Source: Raineya sp964654605
GTDB lineage: Bacteria; Bacteroidota; Bacteroidia; Cytophagales; Thermonemataceae
Length of the DNA: 64,000 nt
Direction: 5' to 3'
Assembly: GCA_964654605.1 (NCBI GenBank)
Contig: CAZZLW010000081.1
Coordinates: 20,205 to 84,204, forward strand
The notes under the pieces: generated by a model
Seen by the model: the letters and a program-made list of their open reading frames with translations, nothing else
What the model was told of the DNA's origin: nothing
The model's database searches: none
Shown here: in pieces, positions 52,232 to 59,992 of the stretch
How the letters are laid out: every line of letters begins with the position of its first letter
Position numbering within the stretch: position 1 is the first letter of the stretch
Program-made: the position numbers and the translations under genes

Positions 52232-52318
52232 AACTTGCTCTGATTTTGGCAGATTTGAATGAAAGAACCCAAGCATATAGTTTTGTTTGTTTATGTTGTT
52301 TAATTGTTTCAAAGAAAA

Positions 52319-52339
52319 CCCCAAGTATTTTACTTGGGG
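52319..52339 (-). terminator. Terminator after the peroxiredoxin gene
   Basis: 9-bp perfect stem CCCCAAGTA / TACTTGGGG with a 3-nt loop. On the minus strand it is followed by a T-rich stretch (TTTTCTTTG). Confidence 0.85.
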
Positions 52340-52351
52340 CTTTTTGATTTT

Positions 52352-52978
52352 TTAGCCTTTGGTCAGGTATTCAATCATTGCCTCGCGTGAAACTTTGGTA
52401 AAGCTCTGACCTTCGTGCCAATTGGCAGGGCAAGCCTCTCCGTGTTTTTCTAAATAAATGAGTGCATCAAGGGTACGCAAACATTCATCTACGTTACGAG
52501 CCAAAAGAAAATGATTGATGCTTTCGTGCTGAACGACACCATTTTTATCAATCAAAAATGTGCCACGCAAAGCAATAGGAGCACCTACAAAAGTAGCATA
52601 GCCTTCTTCGTCGTAATCTTCGTAGCCGCCTAATACTCCGTAGTTTTTGGAAATCGTTTTAGCAGTATCCGCCACCAAAGGAAAGGTTGTTCCTTGTACG
52701 CCACCTTTTTCTTTGGGGATAGAAAGCCATACCAAATGCGTGTCTTCGGTATCGGTAGAGCAACCTACTACTGCACAATCTCGTTTTTCAAATTCGGCTA
52801 ATTTTTCCTGAAAAGCCCAAATTTCCGTAGGACATACACCACTGAAATCTTTGGGATAAAAGAACAAAAGCACATATTTTTTACCTAAATACTGCTCCAA
52901 AGAAAAATCTTTGACAATTTCCTTGCCATTGATAACAGCAGGAGCAACAAAATGAGGGGCTTTGCGTGTAACAAGCAT
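52352..52978 (-). CDS. 2-Cys peroxiredoxin (AhpC/TSA)
   Basis: 208 residues. The peroxidatic Cys is C49 in FSGVCPTEIW, and the resolving Cys is C183 in EACPANWHEG, the typical-2-Cys arrangement. It reduces peroxides with electrons from thioredoxin or AhpF. Start ATG 52978. Own terminator downstream. The repeat tract 52995-53130 separates it from the metallophosphatase gene. Confidence 0.95.
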   Translation of the reverse strand: MLVTRKAPHFVAPAVINGKEIVKDFSLEQYLGKKYVLLFFYPKDFSGVCPTEIWAFQEKLAEFEKRDCAVVGCSTDTEDTHLVWLSIPKEKGGVQGTTFPLVADTAKTISKNYGVLGGYEDYDEEGYATFVGAPIALRGTFLIDKNGVVQHESINHFLLARNVDECLRTLDALIYLEKHGEACPANWHEGQSFTKVSREAMIEYLTKG

Positions 52979-52994
52979 AATGCAAAAAGTTTAG

Positions 52995-53130
52995 GTTTGA
53001 TGGTTCAAATTGAAAGTTTAAGGGTTCAAGGGTTCAAAGGTTTGAAACTTTAAGAGTTCAAAGGTTCAAAAAGTTTAAGGGTTCAATGGTTTGAGAGTTC
53101 AAACCTTAAACCTTAAAACTCTCAAACCTG
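52995..53130. repeat. Second copy of the GTTTAAG/GTTCAAAG tract with terminal hairpin
   Basis: Shares with 47480-47533 a block reading TTCAAAA.GTTTAAGGG.TCAATGG, GTTTGAGAGTTCAAAC and, at the end, AACTCTCAAAC. It lies in the same orientation, again just after a minus-strand gene. Confidence 0.85.
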
Positions 53131-53148
53131 TTTTCATCAATGAAGTTA

Positions 53149-54069
53149 CTACTTGATTGCGTAACTTGTATTTTTTCTGGATTTTTTCTTGCCTTTTTCA
53201 AAAACAAAATCTACTTTACCCAAACGAATACCCGCCCAACCTACTTGATTGATGAGCGTAATATGCCCGCTAGGGTGCGATACCTCTTCGGGCTTATCTA
53301 AAAAAGTGTGCGTATGACCTCCAATAATTAAATCTATGCCTTCTACGGCTTGGGCAATTTTGTAATCAGAAATTTTCTTGGGCTCTTCATCATATCTGTA
53401 ACCCAAATGAGAAAGACAAATTATCAAATCACATTTTTTAGATTTAAGGGTTTGTACCATTTCTTTGGCAGTGCCTATGGGGTCAAGGTATTTGGTATTT
53501 CCATAAAACTTATCCAAAACCAAGCCTTTCAGTTCAATTCCTAATCCAAAAACGCCAATTTTAATGCCTTGTTTTTCAAAAATTTTATAGGGCTGAAAAG
53601 CATTTTTTAGGCTTTCTTCCCCTGAAAAATCATAGTTGGCTATCAGATATGGGAAATTTGCGTGAGGAAGAAATTTATTAAAACCTGCTATGCCATTATC
53701 AAATTCGTGGTTGCCGATGGTTGCGGCATCATAACCCATTTGGCTCATCAGTTTTAGCTCAACTTCCCCTCCATAAAAATTAAAATAAGGCGTACCTTGT
53801 ATAATATCGCCTGCGTCCAAGATTAAAACATTGGGTTCTTGGCTACGGATTTGCTTAATAAGCTCGGCTCGGCGAGCCATACCGCCCAAACCCGCAAATT
53901 TTCTGCCATCATTGGGGAAAGGCTCTATCCGAGAGTGCATATCGTTGGTGTGCAGTATCGTAATTTTTACGACCTCTTTATTACTTTCAGCAAAAAGCAA
54001 ATCAGGGGCGAGAGCCAAAGCCCCCATTCCTACCAAACTTTCCGTAAGAAACTGACGGCGAGAAATCAT
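53149..54069 (-). CDS. Tat-signal metallophosphatase (5'-nucleotidase N-domain)
   Basis: 306 residues. The N-terminus MISRRQFLTESLVGMGALAL is a twin-arginine signal, so the folded protein is exported. The metal-binding motifs of calcineurin-type 5'-nucleotidases are complete: LHTNDMHSR, DAGDIIQGTP, GNHEFDNG and GGHTHTF. The usual C-terminal substrate domain is absent, as in Bacteroidota proteins that split the two domains over different genes. It hydrolyses nucleotides or similar phosphates in the periplasm. Start set by the promoter at 54088. Confidence 0.92.
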   Translation of the reverse strand: MISRRQFLTESLVGMGALALAPDLLFAESNKEVVKITILHTNDMHSRIEPFPNDGRKFAGLGGMARRAELIKQIRSQEPNVLILDAGDIIQGTPYFNFYGGEVELKLMSQMGYDAATIGNHEFDNGIAGFNKFLPHANFPYLIANYDFSGEESLKNAFQPYKIFEKQGIKIGVFGLGIELKGLVLDKFYGNTKYLDPIGTAKEMVQTLKSKKCDLIICLSHLGYRYDEEPKKISDYKIAQAVEGIDLIIGGHTHTFLDKPEEVSHPSGHITLINQVGWAGIRLGKVDFVFEKGKKKSRKNTSYAIK

Positions 54070-54077
54070 TTTTACTT

Positions 54078-54085
54078 TATTTTTG
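54078..54085 (+). promoter_or_regulatory. -7 box TATTTTTG for the GT-C gene
   Basis: Exact TAnnTTTG match 32 bp before ATG 54118. It abuts the oppositely oriented box at 54088-54095. Confidence 0.55.
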
Positions 54086-54087
54086 CA

Positions 54088-54095
54088 CAAAGCTA
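54088..54095 (-). promoter_or_regulatory. -7 box TAGCTTTG for the metallophosphatase gene
   Basis: Exact TAnnTTTG on the minus strand, 18 bp before ATG 54069; only 2 bp from the divergent box. Confidence 0.65.
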
Positions 54096-54117
54096 TAAAA
54101 AAATCTGCATAAACCTA

Positions 54118-55731
54118 ATGAATTTTGTGTTAAACTTACGTCAGAACCTACTTTTTTATCTCTGCCTTTGTTTTTGTGTGCTGTTTGCCTTTGCAGATTT
54201 TGACGGATACTATTTTTACGACGATACTACTTATGCTTCGTATGCTTATAGCGTTTCGCAAGGGAATTACTCCATTCATACATCTGATATTTTCGCTCAC
54301 CGATGGGGGTTGATTTTCCCCTTGGCTCTCTTTTACAAAATTTTTGGAGTGAATGATTTTTCTAACATACTTTTGCCCTTGCTGGCTACCCTTGCGAGTT
54401 TTACCATTTTTTATGTATGGATAAAAAAAAATCTTATCCCAACTCAACAGGCAATTGCTCTCTTGTTATTCTTTTTAGACTTTTACACGCTTTTTTTTGC
54501 CAATAAGTTATACCCTGATGTTTTACTGAGTACACTTGTTTTAGGAGCTATTTTTCTGCTTTGGGAAAGAAAAAACAACTTTTGGCAAGCATTTTTCTTT
54601 GTTTTTTTGAATTTTTGGGGATTTTTATGCAAAGAAACTATCCTTTTTGTTGTGCCTTTCTACGTATATGTATGCGTATATGATTTGCTAAAAAAGCAAA
54701 ATTTGGGCTTTTGGGTAATGGCTTTCATTACAGCCCTTGTATTAGGCGTTTTTTATGTAGGTTTGTATGCCTATTTTACAGAAACCCCTTTTTTTCGTTT
54801 CTCTCTTATCCAAGAAGGGCATCAGGAATACACTCAATTCCGTAGCGAAAGTTTTTTATTGGAAAGGCTCACGTATGCTCCCTTGCAAATGTTTGTGCAA
54901 ACAGGCTTGATAATTGCCTTTGCAGGTGCTTTGACAAAACTATTTGCTTTGAGCAAAGCATTGCAAGATTTTTCAAGTTTTACACTTGCGGCTTTTACAT
55001 TCAGTCTGCTTTCCTTTTGGCTAATGCCCGTAGATTTTGAACATTATACGCCTATTTATCTGCTCCCTCGCCATATTTTGTTTTTAGTGCCTTTGGGGGC
55101 AATCGTTTCGGCACAGGCAATTATGCAAAACCCCTACAAAGTCCTCACGGCTCTTTTGTTGTTTGCTTCTGCACTTTGGGTTTGGAAAACTTTGGGAATA
55201 AAAGTAGCAGGATTGTATGCAGTTTTAGCAGGGTGGGTTGGGTTACCTCAGCCCCTAACCAATAGCCTTACTCCCAACATACCTACAAAGGGAAAGGGGA
55301 TTTTGCAGTATTTACAACTTTTCTACAAAAAAGAGGTTAGCATAGCTATTTTGGGCTTTTTACTGATTTTTCACCCCGTTTATACAATGCTCAAACCCAC
55401 CGAAACAGGGTACAAATACGAAAAAATGCTATTTGAAAAACATTTCGGTATTTTTCAAAAACCTTGTATCGTTTTTACTGATGATAAACTCGTTTCTGGA
55501 CATCTATGGTATTTCCGTTTTGAAAAACCACAAGGTGTAAGTTTTAAGAACTTTGATGAAATGAATATGCCAAACCCAAGCAAACTGCCCAAGTATGTTA
55601 TCTTAAACGAATATAGTATCGCCTACTTTGAATTGTTGGGAGTGAAATTCCCTGAATGGGTAAAAAAAATACCTGAAAACTGGCAGAAAATTGCCAGCTT
55701 CCATAAAGTTCATCTATACCAAATCCCCTAA
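54118..55731 (+). CDS. GT-C-family membrane glycosyltransferase
   Basis: 537 residues with about ten hydrophobic helices. The N-terminal loop after helix 1 carries the acidic pair of GT-C enzymes (FDGYYFYDDTTYASYAY). The C-terminal about 110 residues are a soluble periplasmic domain (CIVFTDDKLVSGHLWYFRFE). GT-C proteins use polyprenyl-phosphate sugars to modify lipids, polymers or proteins. The specificity is not predictable and no polysaccharide cluster adjoins it. ATG 54118 fits the first hydrophobic helix and the promoter at 54078. Confidence 0.88.
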   Translation: MNFVLNLRQNLLFYLCLCFCVLFAFADFDGYYFYDDTTYASYAYSVSQGNYSIHTSDIFAHRWGLIFPLALFYKIFGVNDFSNILLPLLATLASFTIFYVWIKKNLIPTQQAIALLLFFLDFYTLFFANKLYPDVLLSTLVLGAIFLLWERKNNFWQAFFFVFLNFWGFLCKETILFVVPFYVYVCVYDLLKKQNLGFWVMAFITALVLGVFYVGLYAYFTETPFFRFSLIQEGHQEYTQFRSESFLLERLTYAPLQMFVQTGLIIAFAGALTKLFALSKALQDFSSFTLAAFTFSLLSFWLMPVDFEHYTPIYLLPRHILFLVPLGAIVSAQAIMQNPYKVLTALLLFASALWVWKTLGIKVAGLYAVLAGWVGLPQPLTNSLTPNIPTKGKGILQYLQLFYKKEVSIAILGFLLIFHPVYTMLKPTETGYKYEKMLFEKHFGIFQKPCIVFTDDKLVSGHLWYFRFEKPQGVSFKNFDEMNMPNPSKLPKYVILNEYSIAYFELLGVKFPEWVKKIPENWQKIASFHKVHLYQIP

Positions 55732-55738
55732 AATTAGC

Positions 55739-56596
55739 TTACACTGCTTTTAGGCTGATGTCTAAACTTTTTACAGAGTGAGTCAAAGCTCCCACAGAAA
55801 TAAAATCTACACCACACTCGGCAATACCTGCAATGGTTTGCTCATTCACTCCGCCTGATGCTTCTGTTTGATATTTTCCTGCAATCATCTCCACTGCTTT
55901 ACGCATATCCGCCAAACTCATATTATCCAGCATTATTACATCAATGCCCCCTACCTCCAAAACTTCTTGCACCTCTTGTAAATTGCGGGTTTCAACTTCA
56001 ATGCGAAGTGAAAGATTTTTGGCTTGTAGATACGTATGCGTTGCCTCAATAGCCTTACGAATACCTCCTGCGTAATCAATATGGTTATCTTTGAGCATAA
56101 TCATATCATAAAGCCCAAAGCGGTGATTTTTGCCTCCTCCTATCCAAACTGCCCATTTTTCACAAATCCTAAAATTGGGTGTAGTTTTACGAGTATCCAA
56201 TAGCTCTGCTTGGGTATGAGCAATTTTTTGTTTCAAGAAATTCGTAAAGGTGGCTATTCCACTCATTCTTTGCATACAATTCAGTACCAAACGCTCTGCC
56301 TGCAAAATAGAACGAGCCTTCCCTGAAACATATAGACCTATATCACCTTTCTTTACAGCAGAGCCATCAGGAATTAAAGTTTCCACTTGCAAAGTTTCAT
56401 CAACAGCCTTGAAAATCATTTCTGCCAGTTCCATTCCTGCCAAAATACCATCATCTTTGATAAGCAAACGTGCTTTTCCTATTGCGTTTTCAGGTACAGA
56501 AGCCAGCGTAGAGTGGTCGCCTTCGCCAATATCTTCTTGCAGTGCAAGTGAAATAAATTTGTGCAGATTTTCGTTGCTTGCGTAAGTAGGTCGCAT
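55739..56596 (-). CDS. nadC: Nicotinate-nucleotide pyrophosphorylase (carboxylating)
   Basis: 285 residues. It makes NaMN from quinolinate and PRPP in de novo NAD synthesis. Family motifs are visible: LQEDIGEGDHST, LNCMQRMSGIAT, DTRKTTPNFR, MLKDNH, and EASGGV near the end. The 7-bp gap to the convergent GT-C gene leaves no room for a separate terminator. Confidence 0.95.
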   Translation of the reverse strand: MRPTYASNENLHKFISLALQEDIGEGDHSTLASVPENAIGKARLLIKDDGILAGMELAEMIFKAVDETLQVETLIPDGSAVKKGDIGLYVSGKARSILQAERLVLNCMQRMSGIATFTNFLKQKIAHTQAELLDTRKTTPNFRICEKWAVWIGGGKNHRFGLYDMIMLKDNHIDYAGGIRKAIEATHTYLQAKNLSLRIEVETRNLQEVQEVLEVGGIDVIMLDNMSLADMRKAVEMIAGKYQTEASGGVNEQTIAGIAECGVDFISVGALTHSVKSLDISLKAV

Positions 56597-56632
56597 ATTT
56601 TTATAGCTTTGAAGTTTATGAAATCACAAAAA

Positions 56633-56668
56633 AATCCTATAAACCTTGTAAATCCTGTAAATCCTGCT
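56633..56668. repeat. Four 9-bp tandem repeats (AATCCTGTA type)
   Basis: AATCCTATA-AACCTTGTA-AATCCTGTA-AATCCTGCT, immediately upstream of the promoter of the 56720 gene. Confidence 0.8.
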
Positions 56669-56680
56669 GATATTTTTCGC

Positions 56681-56688
56681 TAATTTTG
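56681..56688 (+). promoter_or_regulatory. -7 box TAATTTTG for the FAH-family gene
   Basis: Exact TAnnTTTG match, 31 bp before ATG 56720. Confidence 0.65.
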
Positions 56689-56719
56689 TCAAGTTTTTTA
56701 ACTCAACCAAAGAAAAAGT

Positions 56720-57340
56720 ATGAAAATTTTGTGTGTAGGCAAAAATTACGCCAACCATATCGCTGAAATGCAAAGCGAATTTGATAAATTTTCGGGCGAG
56801 CCTGTCATTTTCTTAAAACCCGATACAGCTCTCTTGAAAAGCAATTCGCCTTTTTACTATCCCGAATTTAGCAAAGAAATTCATCACGAAGTAGAAGTCG
56901 TAATCAAAATCAGTCGCGAAGGCAAACATATTGAGGAAAAATTTGCCCATAAATACTATGAAGAAATTGGCTTGGGTATTGATTTTACTGCAAGAGATTT
57001 GCAAGCCAAACTCAAACAAAATAGCTACTCTTGGGAACTATCCAAAGCCTTCGACGGCTCGGCAGTAATTTCAGACTTTTTACCCAAAACAGAATTTGCC
57101 GACCTTCAAAATTTGAATTTCTTTCTGGAAGTGAATGGCTCAAAACGACAAGAAGGCAATACCGCTCTGATGATTTTCAAGATTGATTACATCATTTCGT
57201 TTCTTTCTAAATTTTTCACACTCAAAAAAGGCGACCTTATTTATACAGGTACGCCTGCGGGTGTGGGAGCCGTACAAATTGGCGATAGACTTTGTGGCTA
57301 TCTGGAAAATCGGAAAATGTTTGATTTTGAGGTTAAATAA
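56720..57340 (+). CDS. Fumarylacetoacetate hydrolase (FAH)-family protein
   Basis: 206 residues, the short single-domain form. Metal-ligand glutamates lie in HHEVEVVIKI (E-x-E) and the following LGIDFTARDLQ. The C-terminal GDLIYTGTPAGVG is the family's conserved loop. Such short proteins act as acylpyruvate hydrolases or oxaloacetate tautomerase/decarboxylases rather than as true FAH. Cytosolic. It is not near hppD, so a tyrosine pathway role is not supported by context. Confidence 0.9.
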   Translation: MKILCVGKNYANHIAEMQSEFDKFSGEPVIFLKPDTALLKSNSPFYYPEFSKEIHHEVEVVIKISREGKHIEEKFAHKYYEEIGLGIDFTARDLQAKLKQNSYSWELSKAFDGSAVISDFLPKTEFADLQNLNFFLEVNGSKRQEGNTALMIFKIDYIISFLSKFFTLKKGDLIYTGTPAGVGAVQIGDRLCGYLENRKMFDFEVK

Positions 57341-57379
57341 ATTAGAAAATTTTTGGCTTTTTCTCTAAAAATCATTTAC

Positions 57380-57399
57380 TTGTGAGAAATTTCTCACAA
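57380..57399. promoter_or_regulatory. 20-bp perfect palindrome upstream of the YIP1 gene
   Basis: TTGTGAGAAA mirrored as TTTCTCACAA, ending 17 bp before ATG 57417 and 40 bp after the preceding stop. Perfect symmetry over 10 bp per arm without a loop is more like a dimeric repressor or CRP/FNR-type site than a terminator. The regulator is unknown. Confidence 0.6.
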
Positions 57400-57416
57400 A
57401 TAAACTTTTCTGTATT

Positions 57417-58001
57417 ATGAATCTTGTAGAAAAAGCCAAAAACATTTTGCTAAATCCCAAACAAGAGTGGGAAGTGAGCAAAGAAGAAAAAACAACTTTT
57501 AGCTCACTGCTCGTAGGTTATGTTGTGCCTCTATCGCTGATAGGAGCGGTTGCTCATTTTATTGGTTATGGGCTGATTGGATTAGACTTTGGTTTAGTGA
57601 AAATCAAGGGGATAGATTTTGGTATCAAAATGGCTATTTCCCATATCATTGGGGCAATTATCGGCTATGTTGGTACAACATATGTAGTAGATTTGCTTGC
57701 TCCCTCTTTTGAGTCGGAAAAAAACTTGGATAAATCTGCTCGTTTGGTAGCTTATTCGCAAACAGCCTCACTTATTGCGGCGGTTTTCCATATTATTCCT
57801 TCTTTATCTGTTCTGGGTATTGTTGGGCTTTATGGGGCGTATGTAGCTTGGCTTGGCATTAGCCCTATGAAAAACACTCCCGAAGCGAAAAAAGTAGGCT
57901 ATGTGGTAGCGATTATTCTAACATCTATTGTTATTGGGCTTGTGATAGGATTTATTGCAGAGAAAATTTTCAGTACCAGCCCTTCTATTCCTTCTTATTA
58001 A
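57417..58001 (+). CDS. YIP1-family inner-membrane protein
   Basis: 194 residues with five hydrophobic helices. The N-terminal amphipathic segment LVEKAKNILLNPKQEWEVSKEE is the usual start of the bacterial YIP1-like proteins. Their biochemical function is unknown. A terminator follows directly. The palindrome at 57380 suggests dedicated regulation. Confidence 0.88.
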   Translation: MNLVEKAKNILLNPKQEWEVSKEEKTTFSSLLVGYVVPLSLIGAVAHFIGYGLIGLDFGLVKIKGIDFGIKMAISHIIGAIIGYVGTTYVVDLLAPSFESEKNLDKSARLVAYSQTASLIAAVFHIIPSLSVLGIVGLYGAYVAWLGISPMKNTPEAKKVGYVVAIILTSIVIGLVIGFIAEKIFSTSPSIPSY

Positions 58002-58005
58002 AATT

Positions 58006-58029
58006 TCAGGGTTGGAGTTCCAACCCTGA
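58006..58029. terminator. Terminator between the YIP1 and IscA-type genes
   Basis: 11-bp perfect stem TCAGGGTTGGA / TCCAACCCTGA with a 2-nt gap, then ATGCTTTTATA. It serves both convergent genes. Confidence 0.85.
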
Positions 58030-58034
58030 TGCTT

Positions 58035-58361
58035 TTATACAGCAAAACTTTCACCACAACCACAAGTACGCGAAGCATTCGGATTGACAAATTGAAATCC
58101 TTTGCCATTCAAGCCATCTGAAAAGTCCAGCGTAGTACCCAAGAGGTACAAAAGGCTTTTTTTATCTACCAAAATTTTGATGCCCTTGTCTTCAAATATT
58201 TCATCATTGGGCTGAACGTTGCTATCAAACTGCAAATCGTACATCAAACCCGAACAGCCACCACCTTTTACAGCTACCCGAATGTTATGCTCATCAGAAA
58301 AACCCTCTTTCTGACGAATTTCTATAATTTTTTCTTTGGCTTTATCAGTTACGGAAATCAT
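58035..58361 (-). CDS. IscA/ErpA-type iron-sulfur cluster carrier
   Basis: 108 residues. A-type carriers keep a cluster on three cysteines: here C in GGCSGLMY (near 35) and the C-terminal pair in RTCGCGESF (100-102). It passes [2Fe-2S] or [4Fe-4S] clusters to apoproteins in the cytosol. No isc or suf genes are adjacent. Confidence 0.94.
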   Translation of the reverse strand: MISVTDKAKEKIIEIRQKEGFSDEHNIRVAVKGGGCSGLMYDLQFDSNVQPNDEIFEDKGIKILVDKKSLLYLLGTTLDFSDGLNGKGFQFVNPNASRTCGCGESFAV

Positions 58362-58753
58362 ACGCTACAAACTTAGGTTTTGCTTCAGAACCAAAATTTT
58401 TCTTAAAAAGTTCAAATTCTTTGCTTTTGCGAACTTTGCAGAATTTGCTAACTTGCAAGCCGTTTTGAATTGGAAACAAGAGAATAGACACCAGCAAGTT
58501 TTTTTAATCTAATTCGTAATTATTTAGGCATAGTTTGCTATAAGGAAACAAAAGATTTTGAAAATCAATACCCGACATAAAAAATGAGCGACAAAGCTCT
58601 TAAAGGCTTGAACATCAAACTTTGAACTTTTTGAACGTAAATTTTACTCTTATTCAAACCTCAAAAACCTTAAACTCAAACTTGCTTTCATACACTTTTG
58701 AAAAATTCTATTTTGAAATCTTTTTGATATACTTTGTTTGAGCATACAAAATT
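58362..58753. other. 392-bp divergent intergenic region with two repeat types
   Basis: No gene seen. 58513-58590 matches the GGAAACA element of 38337-38430 (TTCGTAATTRTTTRGGYATAGTTTGC followed by TAAGGAAACA). 58600-58685 has loose copies of the TTTGAAC/CAAACTT repeats (CATCAAACTTTGAACTTTTTGAAC, AACCTCAAAAACCTTAAACTCAAAC). Promoters for both neighbours must be here, but I found no exact TAnnTTTG box for either. Confidence 0.7.
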
Positions 58754-59935
58754 ATGGAAAATTTGGTCTTGAAATCGGGTAGAGAGCGTTCCGTAGAGCA
58801 TCAGCACGCTTGGATTTATTCGGGAGCTATCAAGGAGTTCCCCAAAAAAGCTGAGCAAGGAGATATTGTAAAAGTAGTAGATAACAAACAAAATTTTTTG
58901 GGTTATGGCTTTTATGCCCCCAAAAATCAGATTGCTTGCCGAATGTTTTATTTCGGGAAAAAGGAAATAGAATTGCGAGATAATTTTTGGAAAGAAAAAA
59001 TTTGGCGAGCCTTCGAATTACGTAAAAAATATGTAATTAGCCCAAATACCAATGCCTACCGACTGCTCTTTTCCGAAGGAGATAGCTTGCCCGGTGTTAT
59101 TGTAGATGTATATGATACAGTAGCTTCGGTGCAGATTTTGCACAAAGGTATTGAAAAAATATACCCTATCATCATTGATGCTTTGCGTGAAATAGGGCTA
59201 AATCATATTTACCTCAAAACCAAAGAAAACAGCCGTAGGCTAGAACAAATTGATATTCCCGAAGGCTGGGTAGATAACCTTGCCCCCCAAGAAAAAATTA
59301 CAATCTCCGAAAATGGCTTGCTTTTTGGTGTTGATGTGGAAAAAGGACAAAAAACGGGCTTCTTTCTTGACCAAAGAGAAAACCGAGCTTTACTGAAATC
59401 TTATGCCAAAGGCAAAAGAGTGCTGAATACGTTTAGCTATACAGGTGGTTTTAGCGTGTATGCGGTAGCAGGCGAGGCTGAAGAAGTGATTTCGGTAGAT
59501 ATTTCCAAAGAGGTTTGTGCAGAAGCTGAAAAAAATATCCAAATGAACTTTCCCCAATATCGCAAACATCAAGCCTTTGCCGAAGATTGCTTTTTGTATC
59601 TGAAAAAAATCCCTGAAAACTACTACGACCTAATTGTTTTAGACCCACCTGCCTTTGCCAAAACGGCTCAGAATGTACCCAACGCCGCTCGTGGCTACAA
59701 AGAAATCAATATGCAGGCTTTCAAGAAAATACAAAGTGGCGGTTTGGTTTTTACATTTTCTTGTTCGGGCAGTGTAGATAGAGATTTGTTCCGTAAAATT
59801 GTGTTCGGTGCGGCGGCAGATGTAGGCAGAGATATTAAAATTTTACATCAACTCACCCAACCACCCGACCACCCCATTAGCATCTACCACCCCGAAAGCG
59901 AATATCTGAAAGGTTTGGTGCTTTATGTGAGCTGA
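58754..59935 (+). CDS. rlmI: Class I SAM-dependent rRNA methyltransferase (RlmI-like)
   Basis: 393 residues. The N-terminal PUA domain (about 1-75: VLKSGRERSVEHQHAWIYSG) leads to a central region (YRLLFSEGDSLPGVIVDVYD) and a Rossmann methyltransferase with NTFSYTGGFSVYA and the catalytic-site motif LDPPAFAK. RlmI methylates C1962 of 23S rRNA in E. coli. Because several paralogous enzymes share this layout, the site here is probable, not certain. Confidence 0.9.
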   Translation: MENLVLKSGRERSVEHQHAWIYSGAIKEFPKKAEQGDIVKVVDNKQNFLGYGFYAPKNQIACRMFYFGKKEIELRDNFWKEKIWRAFELRKKYVISPNTNAYRLLFSEGDSLPGVIVDVYDTVASVQILHKGIEKIYPIIIDALREIGLNHIYLKTKENSRRLEQIDIPEGWVDNLAPQEKITISENGLLFGVDVEKGQKTGFFLDQRENRALLKSYAKGKRVLNTFSYTGGFSVYAVAGEAEEVISVDISKEVCAEAEKNIQMNFPQYRKHQAFAEDCFLYLKKIPENYYDLIVLDPPAFAKTAQNVPNAARGYKEINMQAFKKIQSGGLVFTFSCSGSVDRDLFRKIVFGAAADVGRDIKILHQLTQPPDHPISIYHPESEYLKGLVLYVS

Positions 59936-59992
59936 AAGTTATTGAAAGGCAACAAGAAGCAAGAAAACAAGATTTTGGAGTAAAAATTCCAA

